Below, in pieces: positions 28,166-36,328 of a DNA stretch of 54,755 nt. Each line of letters opens with the position of its first letter. Position 1 is the first letter of the stretch. The notes below the pieces were generated by a model. That model saw nothing but the letters and a program-made list of their open reading frames with translations, made no database searches and had not been told where the DNA came from. The translations under genes and the position numbers were made by a program. Source of the stretch: an uncultured Arenicella sp. (lineage in GTDB: Bacteria; Pseudomonadota; Gammaproteobacteria; Arenicellales; Arenicellaceae). The stretch lies in the NCBI GenBank assembly GCA_937922925.1, contig CALAKU010000099.1, positions 1-54,755 on the forward strand, read 5' to 3'.

Positions 28166-28175
28166 TGTCATGACA
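28166..28175. promoter_or_regulatory. Perfect 10-bp palindrome
   Basis: TGTCATGACA reads the same on both strands. It lies between the divergent remnants of the sugar permease and the alpha-glucosidase, 22 bases from the first CATACGTATTCA copy. Possible operator half or chance. Confidence 0.3.
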
Positions 28176-28196
28176 GTCTAACGAGATAGAAAACAA

Positions 28197-28239
28197 CATA
28201 CGTATTCATAAGTGAACCAGAAAGCTGCATACGTATTCA
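28197..28239. promoter_or_regulatory. Twin CATACGTATTCA repeats, orphan operator pair
   Basis: CATACGTATTCA occurs at 28197-28208 and again at 28228-28239, 31 bases apart start to start, close to three helical turns. Each contains the perfect palindrome ATACGTAT, with a central CpG as in many LacI-family operators. They lie between the divergent starts of the permease and alpha-glucosidase remnants. No LacI-type gene remains in the window. Confidence 0.55.
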
Positions 28240-28336
28240 CACTTTCTGTCGCTCCCCAAAGCGATTTTCAGGCGCTACTATTGGGCCATCAACGATGAGC
28301 TTGCGCTAAAAATAAACCGACCCAACTAAATCAGCA

Positions 28337-29149
28337 ATGACTCTAGCCGCCACGCAGACCGCCAAAGCGACCGACGCCCTTTAAGACTATTTTGAATGGT
28401 GGCGAGGCGCTGTTGTCTATCAAGTGTACCCACGCAGCTTTAAAGACAGCAATGGGGATGGCATTGGCGACATCAAAGGCATTATTGAAAAAATTGATTA
28501 CATTGCCAAGCTTGGTGTCGATGCAATTTGGGTATCGCCGTTCTTTCAATCCCCGATGAAAGATTTCGGCTACGACATTAGCGACTACCGAGCGGTCGAC
28601 CCAATTTTTGGTTCACTACAAGATTTTGACGAATTGATTCTCGCCTCAAAGGGTCGAGATGGATGTCGAACACCGATCGTTTGGGACGCACAAAAACCAT
28701 TTGGTGACTTCTCAAGGGCTGGCGCTTGGCTACCCCTTGCCAACGAACATTTTAGTAAGTGCGTCAACGCGCAACAACGAGACCCAAACTCGGTCTTGCG
28801 GTTCTATCAAACATTTTTGAAATGGCTTGCCAAGCAGATCGCTTTGCGTTGGGGTCAGGTGCGAATGCCAGAATGCAGTAATACGAACATTTTGCTGATA
28901 GAGCGGCATATCGATCTTACAGAGCCAAACACGAGTTTAGAGAGAGCAGACAGCAAGAGCGCAAATAGCCAATATTTGTTAGGTGTGTTCAATCTAAGCA
29001 ACGTCACTCAAAGCACCAAACTCGCAGTGGGCGCAAGAGCCGATAGTTTTGATACAAGGGTAACATCAAGCGAAAATTGCCTGGAACTCGCGCCCGATAG
29101 TTTTGCTTATTTCTCCCGAGTTAAAAATTCTACTGAAAGAAAAGTCTGA
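28337..29149 (+). pseudogene. GH13 alpha-glucosidase remnant (nonsense codon, internal deletion)
   Basis: From the ATG at 28337 the frame reads 15 codons and meets TAA at 28382-28384. It then continues in the same frame as DYFEWWRGAVVYQVYPRSF and SNGDGIGDIKGIIEKIDYI, the start of a GH13 alpha-glucosidase/oligo-glucosidase, up to GYDISDYRAVDPIFG. Near 28634-28652 it jumps straight to GRDGCRTPIVWDAQ, a motif that normally comes more than 250 residues later, and runs on to the C-terminal beta domain. The part that carries all three catalytic carboxylates is gone. About 270 codons remain of an expected 540. No active enzyme can be made. It is divergent from the broken permease, as in functional maltose or sucrose loci. 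Confidence 0.92.
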
Positions 29150-29274
29150 TACTGAAGGATCCGTCTTAACAGGCCAAGGAAGCGCCTTTGCGAACGCGTG
29201 TTTTTGATCAATAGGCGGAAAGATAAAAAGCATCCCTGCTAAGCAACACGTCCATTCCACGAAACTGATGAGGC

Positions 29275-29307
29275 GCCAGTGAAACGTGCACTGGCCCTTA
29301 ATTTTTT
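29275..29307 (+). terminator. Probable terminator after GH13 remnant
   Basis: GCCAGTG (29275-29281) and CACTGGC (29289-29295) form a seven-pair stem, then CCTTAATTTTTT. It lies between the GH13 remnant and the convergent gap gene, and survives although the gene it served is dead. Confidence 0.65.
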
Positions 29308-29322
29308 AACGAAACCGACCAG

Positions 29323-30354
29323 CTAACTGGCGATCGGCAATTCAACTTCAGTACCCAACTCCAACATAGCTAATGACGTATCTAGCATTCGATTAGAAAA
29401 GCCCCACTCATTGTCATACCAAGCCAAAATCTTAACCATATCGCCCGCGACTCGGGTCTGAGTCACATCGGCAATACTCGACGCTGGGTTGTGATTGAAG
29501 TCGGTAGAAACCAGAGGCAGAGTATTCACTTGAAACACGCCACCTTTTGATCCCGATGCGGCATTAGTCAGTATCTGGTTAACTTCTTCGACACTGGTTT
29601 CGCGACCCACATTCACGGTTAAGTCTAGTAGCGACACATTCAAGGTTGGAACTCGAACAGATAAGCCATCAAGCTTGCCGGCTAACTCAGGGACCACCAA
29701 ACCAATGGCGGCAGCTGCGCCGGTTTTTGAAGGAATCATCGAATGCGCTGCTGCACGAGCACGACGCAAGTCAGTGTGATAAACGTCGTTCAGACGTTGA
29801 TCATTGGTATATGCATGAACTGTGTTGGCCAAACCTTTCTCAATGCCCAAGTCAGCATGCAAGGCTTGCGCTATCGGGGCTAAACAATTGGTTGTGCAGG
29901 ATGCATTCGAGACAAACACATCGCTGGCTTTTAGGGTTTCGTCATTGACCCCGTAAACAATTGTGGCGTCTAGATTTTCGCCTGGTGCGGACACCAATAC
30001 TTTTCTCGCACCGGCTTCCAAGTGCAAGCCGGCTTTTTCGCGTGAGCGAAATAAACCCGTACACTCCAGAACTAAATCGACACCTAAAGAGGCCCAAGGA
30101 AGATCAGCCGGATTACGTTCCGCATAAACTTTAATTTCGTCGCCATCGACGAGCAGACTGTTATCTTGAACCTTAACGTCGAAACCAAACTCACCGTGAG
30201 CGGTATCGTATTTAAGTAGATGTGCGTTAATCGCGGCCTCGCCCAAATCGTTGATAGCAACGACTTTGAGTTGGTCATGCCCTTCATTTTCGTAAAGAGC
30301 CCGCAATACGTTTCGGCCGATTCGACCAAATCCGTTAATGGCAATTTTGTACAT
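29323..30354 (-). CDS. gap: Glyceraldehyde-3-phosphate dehydrogenase
   Basis: Oxidises glyceraldehyde-3-phosphate to 1,3-bisphosphoglycerate with NAD+, taking the aldolase product of the Entner-Doudoroff route to lower glycolysis. The 343-residue chain begins [20 protein letters not shown]; catalytic Cys153 is in SNASCTTNC and His180 in VHAYTNDQ. It most resembles the Pseudomonas GapA that belongs to the HexR regulon. A GTG lies three codons upstream (30363), but the ATG at 30354 has AGGGTG at proper spacing. It is divergent from hexR. Confidence 0.96.
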   Translation of the reverse strand: MYKIAINGFGRIGRNVLRALYENEGHDQLKVVAINDLGEAAINAHLLKYDTAHGEFGFDVKVQDNSLLVDGDEIKVYAERNPADLPWASLGVDLVLECTGLFRSREKAGLHLEAGARKVLVSAPGENLDATIVYGVNDETLKASDVFVSNASCTTNCLAPIAQALHADLGIEKGLANTVHAYTNDQRLNDVYHTDLRRARAAAHSMIPSKTGAAAAIGLVVPELAGKLDGLSVRVPTLNVSLLDLTVNVGRETSVEEVNQILTNAASGSKGGVFQVNTLPLVSTDFNHNPASSIADVTQTRVAGDMVKILAWYDNEWGFSNRMLDTSLAMLELGTEVELPIAS

Positions 30355-30468
30355 AGTGCTCACCCTGTTTCACAGAATCAGATAAGAAATTAAGTTACAA
30401 AGCCTTCGATTTACCGTCTTGGGGAATCGAACGCAGGATGTAATAAATACTCTAAAAGAGTAGCATTT

Positions 30469-30485
30469 CTGTAATTATATTACAA
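30469..30485. promoter_or_regulatory. HexR operator, strong match
   Basis: cTGTAAT-TAT-ATTACAA fits the published HexR consensus TTGTAATNNNATTACAA at every defined position but the first. It lies between gap and hexR, 115 bases before the gap ATG, and supports HexR control of gap and self-control of hexR. Confidence 0.85.
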
Positions 30486-30511
30486 TTAAGCACTGATTTT
30501 TGTGATTTGGC

Positions 30512-30526
30512 TGTAAGATTGCTACA
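30512..30526. promoter_or_regulatory. Possible second, weaker HexR site
   Basis: TGTAAGATTGCTACA keeps the outer TGTA/TACA half-sites of the HexR palindrome with a mismatched centre. It starts 42 bases (four helical turns) after the strong site, a spacing that would allow cooperative binding. Confidence 0.4.
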
Positions 30527-30670
30527 AATTGGTTTTTATTTATAGATAGTGCACATAAACCGTTGTTTTCTATGTTGTTTCGGATAGGGGTTTTTAGCCC
30601 GCAAATCAGCTATTATTGAAACTTAGTTACAGATTTAGTCATCGCTAATCCGTTTATAAAAGGCCAATAT

Positions 30671-31525
30671 ATGCAAGCCAGTATCTCCCTACTGCAACTC
30701 ATGGCGAGCGATCGCGTGAAACTGAGCAAGTCGGATTTAAAACTCTCTGAACTGGTGCGCGCCGACCCCTCTGCCGTCATTCATAAGTCGATTGCCAGCC
30801 TTGCTCGCGAAGCAGAAGTCAGTGAACCCACGGTAAATCGCTTTTGCCACAAATTAGGTTGCGATGGTTACCCAGATTTCAAGCTGCGCCTGGCACAAGA
30901 AATATCCTCAAATGGCCGCTTGTTTGGCGAAAACTTAAAGCGCGATGATGACACCTCTAAAGTTATCAGCAAAATTTTGAATGCCATCCAAAGTAGCATG
31001 CAAACGCTGGGTTCTTCGATTGCGCCTGACGAACTCAAAGCCGCTGCGGATACTATTGCAAACTGCAAAAGTATTAACTTCTTTGGGATGGGCGCATCGA
31101 GCTCAGTTGCGTTGGATGCGCAACATAAATTTTTCCGCTTTGGCATTCCGGTGAGTGCGCACACAGATTACATCAACCAACGCATGATGTGCTCTATGCT
31201 CACCAAAGAAGATGTCGCGGTGTTTATCTCCTACACAGGGCGTACCGATGCAATGATCGTCAATGCCAAGCATGCACAAGAATGCGGCGCGACCATCATC
31301 GGCATCACCGCCCAAGATTCTGTTTTGGCCAGCCATTGCGATTATGTTCTCAATGCCATCACGGCCGAAGATACTGACCTGTTTACGCCAATGACCTCAA
31401 GGATAGTTCATTTGGCCGTTATCGATATGCTGGCAACATCAGTGGCACTCAAGTTGGGCGGCTCGGTGGAAGAGAACATTAAGGCAATCAAAAAGAACTT
31501 AGCCGCCACTCGTGTCGACTTGTAG
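30671..31525 (+). CDS. hexR: HexR transcriptional regulator (RpiR family)
   Basis: A repressor of glucose catabolism genes that senses the Entner-Doudoroff intermediate KDPG. In 284 residues, an N-terminal RpiR helix-turn-helix (about 1-77; SIASLAREAEVSEPTVNRFCHKLG) is joined to a C-terminal SIS sugar-phosphate domain (about 125-255; INFFGMGASSSVALDAQHKFFRFG and VFISYTGRTDAM). Two HexR-type palindromes lie in its own upstream region, shared with gap, and another pair sits at zwf/glk. So the gene, its likely sites and targets are all in this window. trmJ follows 15 bases downstream. Confidence 0.95.
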   Translation: MQASISLLQLMASDRVKLSKSDLKLSELVRADPSAVIHKSIASLAREAEVSEPTVNRFCHKLGCDGYPDFKLRLAQEISSNGRLFGENLKRDDDTSKVISKILNAIQSSMQTLGSSIAPDELKAAADTIANCKSINFFGMGASSSVALDAQHKFFRFGIPVSAHTDYINQRMMCSMLTKEDVAVFISYTGRTDAMIVNAKHAQECGATIIGITAQDSVLASHCDYVLNAITAEDTDLFTPMTSRIVHLAVIDMLATSVALKLGGSVEENIKAIKKNLAATRVDL

Positions 31526-31540
31526 ATCATGAGGTAGGCC

Positions 31541-32284
31541 ATGAGGCAAGAGAGGCTAGAAAATATTCGCATTGTGTTAGTGCGAACCTTTCACCCCGGT
31601 AACATCGGCAGTGCTGCGCGCTCGATGAAAACAATGGGTTTATCGCAATTGTGCTTGGTATCGCCTAAGCAATTCCCTGACGAAGACGCAACAAAAATGG
31701 CTGCCGGAGCCAACGATATTCTTGAGCACTGTTCGGTCGTCGACTCACTAGACCAAGCCCTTTGCGACTGCACCGCGATTGTCGCAACCACCGCCCGCCC
31801 AAGAGGCTACGACCTACCCGAATTGTCGGTGACGGATTGTGCTCGCTATTTGCTAGAGCACTCAGCTCACTCACCGGTCGCCTTGATGTTTGGCCCAGAG
31901 CGGATGGGCTTACACAATAGCGATCTAAAGCTTGCAAAGCACCGAATCAGTATTCCTGCAAACCCAGCCTACTCCTCTTTAAACTTAGCGGCAGCCGTCC
32001 AAACACTTGCCTATGAAATTTTTAAAGCGAGTCAAACAGCACCAACGGTTCCTGAATCAACTGACCCATTGCCCAGCGCCGAAGATATGGCTCGCTTTCA
32101 CGAGCATCTTGAAACAGTTTTGAGACAAGTCTCGTTTTTGCGCCCGCATGAGGGCGAAACCCTAGACAGGCTGCATGAGTTATTTACTCGCGCCCGTGCC
32201 TCAGATGCCGACCTTAGATTATTGAGAGGTATCTTAACGTCGATTCAAAAAACGCTGGCTGGTGAAAAGCGGCCAACGCGTTAA
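31541..32284 (+). CDS. trmJ: tRNA (cytidine/uridine-2'-O-)-methyltransferase TrmJ
   Basis: SPOUT-class methyltransferase that 2'-O-methylates position 32 of several tRNAs. The 247-residue protein shows the SpoU motifs: LVRTFHPGNIGSAARSMKTM at the N-terminus (motif 1), LMFGPERMGLHNSDL (motif 2) and ANPAYSSLNLAAAVQTLAYE (motif 3, trefoil knot). In many gammaproteobacteria TrmJ stands before iscR-iscS; here it follows hexR, 15 bases apart, with its own AGG ribosome-binding site. An ATG 12 bases upstream is in frame but closed at once by TAG. Confidence 0.94.
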   Translation: MRQERLENIRIVLVRTFHPGNIGSAARSMKTMGLSQLCLVSPKQFPDEDATKMAAGANDILEHCSVVDSLDQALCDCTAIVATTARPRGYDLPELSVTDCARYLLEHSAHSPVALMFGPERMGLHNSDLKLAKHRISIPANPAYSSLNLAAAVQTLAYEIFKASQTAPTVPESTDPLPSAEDMARFHEHLETVLRQVSFLRPHEGETLDRLHELFTRARASDADLRLLRGILTSIQKTLAGEKRPTR

Positions 32285-32339
32285 CGTTGATAATTCATCT
32301 AGCAAACTAGGGCTAATGCATCCAACTTAAGTATCCAAC

Positions 32340-32820
32340 TCAGTTTGCAATATGAAACTGATCTATAAAGCGCCGATGCTCGGGTAGTTTGGCAACCACT
32401 TGATTGATGATCGCTTTGATATTGCGGTGATATTCACTTAACTGGCTAGCTTCCATTGCATCCGCCAATGGATGGTAGTCACTCGGAATAATGCCTTGGC
32501 CAATCATGACTTGTTGCCAAGCCACATCTAAAAAAAGAGACTCGACAGCCGCATGAACTTTGCCGGTGGTTCGAAATACGTCTATCTTGTGTTGCAAGGA
32601 ATCAAAAATAGTCATCTCCGCAGAACGCTGCCAAAACTCGAAATCGCCACGCAGGTTTAGATGGCGGCGTTGAACCTTCGCCAACCCCAATAATGCCGAG
32701 CTCAGGAGATTCGATGAGCGAGACTTTATACTGAAATTTGGCGTGGGCGAGTAAACAGGCAGCCATCCAGCCAGCAGCGCCGCCTAAAATTTGAATGTGA
32801 AACTGATCTGCCTGAGCCAT
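32340..32820 (-). pseudogene. Tryptophan-halogenase-family gene remnant
   Basis: The N-terminal 53 codons (MAQADQFHIQILGGAAGWMA, later SLIESPELGIIGVGEGSTPP) are the FAD-binding start of the flavin-dependent tryptophan halogenase family, with GGxxxGWM slightly altered to GGAAGWM. After about 32660 the frame shifts and the text jumps to the family C-terminus: GDFEFWQRSAEMTIFDSLQH, KIDVFRTTGKVH and AWQQVMIGQGIIPSDYHPLA. Around 350 residues in the middle are missing, including the region with the halide-site lysine and the WxWxIP motif. It has about 160 codons of an expected 500-510. Not functional. Confidence 0.9.
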
Positions 32821-33025
32821 ATTGCTGTGGAATGTGAAAATCCGGTCTTTAGCCAAATAGTCTAGCTTTTTAGATGGCTCTGGCGTCTAGAATAGGTATG
32901 CATTTCGGACGTGGCGAAATTAGCAGGCATAGTAAATTTCATCTATTTGGATGATAGGTTAATCGCAAATCTATCTGCTACACTAAGGTTTGTTATCTAA
33001 CTAATTTACGAACCGGGAAACACTT

Positions 33026-33739
33026 ATGAAATCTTTCGCAAAACAAATCATCGTTTTTGCTTTAACCGCGTTGTTCAGTGTTAGCGCATTAGCTGAGAAG
33101 CCGACAATGGCGGTTCTTGATTTTCGCAACAACACCGCAGCCTATTGGTGGACTGGCGGCGTTGGTCGCGAGTTAGCTGGGATGCTCACAAACGAGCTGG
33201 CCAGCGGCAAGCAGTTTAGAATGATTGAACGCCAAAAACTTTCTTCGCTGATTGGTGAGCAAGATTTAGCTGGCTCAGGCCGAGTAAGTGGCTCTAAAGC
33301 TGCCAAAATCGGCAAGCTTGTTGGCGCACAATATTTGGTCACCGCTACCGTTAGCTCGTTTGAAGCCAATGTTAATAACACGGGAGGCGGCGTTTCTTTT
33401 CGGGGCGTATCGCTTGGTGGTAAAAGTAAAAAAGCGTACATCGCCGTTGATTTGCGCGTTGTTGATTCAACCACAGGCGAAATTGTAGAAACCCGAACGA
33501 TTGAAGCGCGCACGGGCGGGCTAGGCTTGAGCGTCGGCATTTCACGAGGCGGCTTTGGTGGTGCGCTCGCTAACGAAAAGAAAACACCTGCCGGTAAAGC
33601 CATTCGCGCAGTCGTTGCTGAAATCTCAGGGTACCTAGAATGCTCAATGGTTAAGCAAACCAAAAAGTGTTTGAAGTCTTACGAGAAGAAAGAAGAAAAA
33701 CGCCGCGCTGGCTTAAGCAAAGGGATTAGCCTCGACTAG
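33026..33739 (+). CDS. Secreted CsgG/curli-assembly-like protein
   Basis: A 237-residue exported protein with a Sec signal (residues 1-23, ending VSALA before EKPT) and a CsgG-type fold: MAVLDFRNNTAAYWWTGGVG, LTNELASGKQFRMIERQKLS, KIGKLVGAQYLVTATVSSFE and IAVDLRVVDSTTGEIVETRT. True CsgG is a lipoprotein pore for curli subunits, but here there is no lipobox cysteine, and no csgA, B, E or F gene is near. Such lone members (some near holdfast-like or penicillin-binding-protein activator genes) are of unknown role. The C-terminus is lysine-rich (KSYEKKEEKRRAGLSK). It is a single gene followed by three nested stems. Confidence 0.85.
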   Translation: MKSFAKQIIVFALTALFSVSALAEKPTMAVLDFRNNTAAYWWTGGVGRELAGMLTNELASGKQFRMIERQKLSSLIGEQDLAGSGRVSGSKAAKIGKLVGAQYLVTATVSSFEANVNNTGGGVSFRGVSLGGKSKKAYIAVDLRVVDSTTGEIVETRTIEARTGGLGLSVGISRGGFGGALANEKKTPAGKAIRAVVAEISGYLECSMVKQTKKCLKSYEKKEEKRRAGLSKGISLD

Positions 33740-33755
33740 TCTAATAGACAATAAA

Positions 33756-33872
33756 CGCCGCAAAGTGATGCGGCGATGTTTGTAAGAAGATCGTTAATAA
33801 TAAACGGTTGCCTTACAAACAAGCTTAATAGCCCCTGAAAGTCGTCTTCAAAGAATTTTCAGGGGCTTTTTT
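33756..33872 (+). terminator. Nested hairpins ending in a strong terminator
   Basis: Three stems lie in a row. CGCCGC/GCGGCG (33756-33775) is followed by TGTTTGTAAG (33777-33786) pairing with CTTACAAACA (33812-33821), then AGCCCCTGAAA (33830-33840) pairing with TTTCAGGGGCT (33857-33867) with T-run to 33872. The last is a standard Rho-independent terminator. The two upstream stems may stabilise the 3' end of the CsgG-like transcript or be part of a small RNA. Confidence 0.75.
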
Positions 33873-33996
33873 ATGTCTGCCTCACTTTGATTTAGCTTGT
33901 CGCAAACTCAGCGCGGCCTATTGACGTACTCGGACCTTTTACACACTGCTTGGCTTTTACTCAGCCCCTCTTGAAATACGAGCGCCGCAAACGCCC

Positions 33997-35184
33997 CTAG
34001 AGCGCTGGCTCGAACTGCCATTGCTGTCGTATTCGGGCCTCATGTTTTGGATCAATGTTGACCTTCGATAGATCGCCATTAATGTGAGGAATGTTCATTA
34101 CGCGCTTATCCATTATTTTGAACCAAAGCGATGGAAAGTACGCCAGTAAATACATTCCGAAATAGCCAGACGGTAATTCAGGCAAATCCTCAAAGCTGCG
34201 CAGGCTTTGGTAGGGCCTCGAAGCATTCGCGTGGTGATCAGAGTGTCGCTCTAACTGGAAAAGCAAAATATTGCTCATTAAATGATTGGCATTCCAGGAG
34301 TGATGCGGTTTGCAACGCTCATACTTTCCGTTGGCTTGTTTGGCGCGCAGTAAACCATAATGCTCAATGTAATTTGCGCTGGTAAGTTGCCACCAGCCAA
34401 AGATGTTGTGAATCACTAGAAATACTAGTATCGGCCAACCGAATGTGGCTACCAAAGCGCCTTGAAAAACCAAGGTTAAGGAATAAGATTGCAAGATATG
34501 GTTGTGCAAACTGAATACTTTATGGCCTCTCTTTTCTAAACGATGAGCCTCTGCCGACCAACCACGCTTAAATGCACCGGGAAGTTCACGTAAAGCAAAT
34601 CGATAAATCGATTCGCCCATGCGTGAACTCGCCGGGTCTTCAGGTGTAGACACATCTCGGTGGTGACCTAAGTTATGTTCGATGCAAAAGTGTCCATAAC
34701 CAGTGACGGCCAAAGCGATTCGCGACATCAAGCGCTCCAGCTTGGTATTTTTATGTCCGATCTCATGCGCGGTATTAATACTCGCGCCACTGTATATGCC
34801 CATCACAATCGAGAAACCGATAAAGAAGCCAATTGACAACGAGTAATTCGCTAGAAACCAAGCGCCAACAGCAAGTGTTATAAAATGCACTGGCACGCTC
34901 AGCATCAACAAGCGCCGATAATAGGGGTCGGCATCAAGCTGAGGAACAAGCTCCTCCGGCGGGTTGGTTCGATCTTGGCCTACGACATAGTCGAGCAAAG
35001 GAATTAACACAAAACCTATCCACAAAGGCGCGATCAGCAACCAAGGATTGCCAAGCTCTATGTATGCCCAAATCAGCGCCAAAGGCAACATCGCCCAAAG
35101 GATAGACGCGAGCCATAGGTAGCGTTTCTTGTCGGTAAATTCTATGCGCCCTTTTTCAGGATGATCGACTGCGTAGGTTTTCAT
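33997..35184 (-). CDS. alkB: Alkane 1-monooxygenase AlkB
   Basis: An integral-membrane di-iron hydroxylase (395 residues) that oxidises medium-chain alkanes at the end carbon using rubredoxin electrons. The histidine boxes are HEIGH (140-144), EHNLGHH (169-175) and LERHSDHH (311-318). The AlkB-specific motif NYIEHYGLLR (271-280) separates it from fatty-acid desaturases and xylene monooxygenase. About six hydrophobic helices precede and separate the boxes. GGAGAAAG gives a good ribosome-binding site. No rubredoxin or rubredoxin reductase is in the window. It is divergent from an AraC-type regulator that may control it. Confidence 0.95.
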   Translation of the reverse strand: MKTYAVDHPEKGRIEFTDKKRYLWLASILWAMLPLALIWAYIELGNPWLLIAPLWIGFVLIPLLDYVVGQDRTNPPEELVPQLDADPYYRRLLMLSVPVHFITLAVGAWFLANYSLSIGFFIGFSIVMGIYSGASINTAHEIGHKNTKLERLMSRIALAVTGYGHFCIEHNLGHHRDVSTPEDPASSRMGESIYRFALRELPGAFKRGWSAEAHRLEKRGHKVFSLHNHILQSYSLTLVFQGALVATFGWPILVFLVIHNIFGWWQLTSANYIEHYGLLRAKQANGKYERCKPHHSWNANHLMSNILLFQLERHSDHHANASRPYQSLRSFEDLPELPSGYFGMYLLAYFPSLWFKIMDKRVMNIPHINGDLSKVNIDPKHEARIRQQWQFEPAL

Positions 35185-35248
35185 CGTTCTTTCTCCAAGT
35201 TAGGTACACAGCGTATCTCAGCAGGCAGCAGTAACGAATAGCACTATT

Positions 35249-35265
35249 TGACAAATTTATTGTCA
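35249..35265. promoter_or_regulatory. Inverted repeat between alkB and its AraC regulator
   Basis: TGACAA-ATTTA-TTGTCA is a perfect stem of six with a five-base centre. It lies in the 112-base divergent region between alkB (start 35184) and the regulator (start 35297). A likely binding site for a dimeric regulator or overlapping promoter elements, not proven. Confidence 0.5.
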
Positions 35266-35296
35266 TTAATTGCCAGAAATTTTATTCTTGACGTCG

Positions 35297-36328
35297 ATGA
35301 GTTATCAAGTTTCCACAACCTATCTCAAGCTGTTTGCTATGGACCCCGAGTTCCAAGCATTACAGGTACAGGCGCCAACGCTGTTTGAGGAACTCGATTT
35401 GGAGGCCGATTATTTTTCGGCTGAATTGCTGGAAACCATGTTTACCGAGTTCAACAACCGTGGCTTAGATAGCTGGATTCTCAAATTTGCGCCCTACTAT
35501 TCCACTGCCTCGCATGGTGCGCTTGGTTTTGCTGCCTTAAGCTCGCCGAGCCTAGGACAGGCTCTAAAGACAATTTGTGAATTTACTCAAATTAGGGCCA
35601 GCAACGTGCTGGGCCGTCTAGACGATGATGGTAAGACAACCCGTTTTATCCTTGAAGAGAACATGGCAACATCTTTGGCCCATCGGTGGTTACTAGAGGC
35701 TGTGGTTTACACAACGCTGGAGTTGATCAAACAAATTTTAATCCGGCCCTTAGACGAGCGCTTAAGCGTTCAATTTACCTGGCCTGCAACCTCTTATGCC
35801 GCAAAACTAGAGGCTTTATACGGCGTACAGTGCAGATACGGTCAAAAGCGAACAGCACTCAGTTTGCCCAGTGAGTGGTGTTCCATAAACGCGCCTATGG
35901 GCGACCAAAAAACCTACCAAAGTAATGTGCAAAAATGTCGTGAATTGATGCTATCAATCGAACAACAGCACAACCCAGTGATACACTTAAAAAATACACT
36001 GGCCCACTATTTTGGCGGGCGCTTAGCCGGCGAGCACACCGCAGAGCACTGTCCAAGCTTGGCTCTAGTGGCCGCGAGCCTCAATCGCTCTGAGCGTACT
36101 TTGGCTCGCCAACTCGAACAGCAACAAAGCAGCTACAAACAAGAGCTGACATTGGCACGCCAAACCATGGCCAAGCACTTACTCAGCGAATCCCACCTCA
36201 AGGTTGCGGATATTGCTGACGTTCTGGCCTATAAAGACACTGCCAACTTTGTTAGAGCTTTTAAAACATGGTTTGATATGCCCCCCTCTCAATGGAGACG
36301 ACACCAATATGACAAACGCAGTATTTGA
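35297..36328 (+). CDS. AraC family transcriptional regulator
   Basis: A 343-residue regulator with an N-terminal Arabinose_bd-type ligand domain (about residues 15-190; FAPYYSTASHGALGFAALSS is the recognisable core) and a C-terminal AraC double helix-turn-helix (about 245-338; AASLNRSERTLARQLEQQ, then VADIADVLAYKDTANFVRAF and FKTWFDMPPSQWRR). Its type is common beside alkane or steroid degradation genes. It is divergent from alkB and overlaps the downstream kinase gene by 20 bases, so it probably controls both. A longer frame starts at a TTG (35270) without a ribosome-binding site; the ATG at 35297 was chosen but also lacks a strong one. Confidence 0.9.
   Translation: MSYQVSTTYLKLFAMDPEFQALQVQAPTLFEELDLEADYFSAELLETMFTEFNNRGLDSWILKFAPYYSTASHGALGFAALSSPSLGQALKTICEFTQIRASNVLGRLDDDGKTTRFILEENMATSLAHRWLLEAVVYTTLELIKQILIRPLDERLSVQFTWPATSYAAKLEALYGVQCRYGQKRTALSLPSEWCSINAPMGDQKTYQSNVQKCRELMLSIEQQHNPVIHLKNTLAHYFGGRLAGEHTAEHCPSLALVAASLNRSERTLARQLEQQQSSYKQELTLARQTMAKHLLSESHLKVADIADVLAYKDTANFVRAFKTWFDMPPSQWRRHQYDKRSI

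Larger units (their letters stand above)
30355..30670. promoter_or_regulatory. gap-hexR divergent control region
   Basis: A 316-base, AT-rich stretch without a gene. It holds the two HexR-like sites listed separately, and so probably the promoters of both gap and hexR. A sequence TATTATTGAAACTTAGTTACA near 30611 could include promoter elements, but I see no clear consensus pair. Confidence 0.5.

Noticed and set aside
28424-29149. A 241-codon frame as an intact small amylase-like protein
   Set aside because: It starts inside the conserved GH13 N-terminus after an in-frame stop and lacks the catalytic core; it is a remnant.
30868-31336. Minus-strand frames inside hexR
   Set aside because: No ribosome-binding site or recognisable protein; hexR itself is clear and conserved over the same bases.
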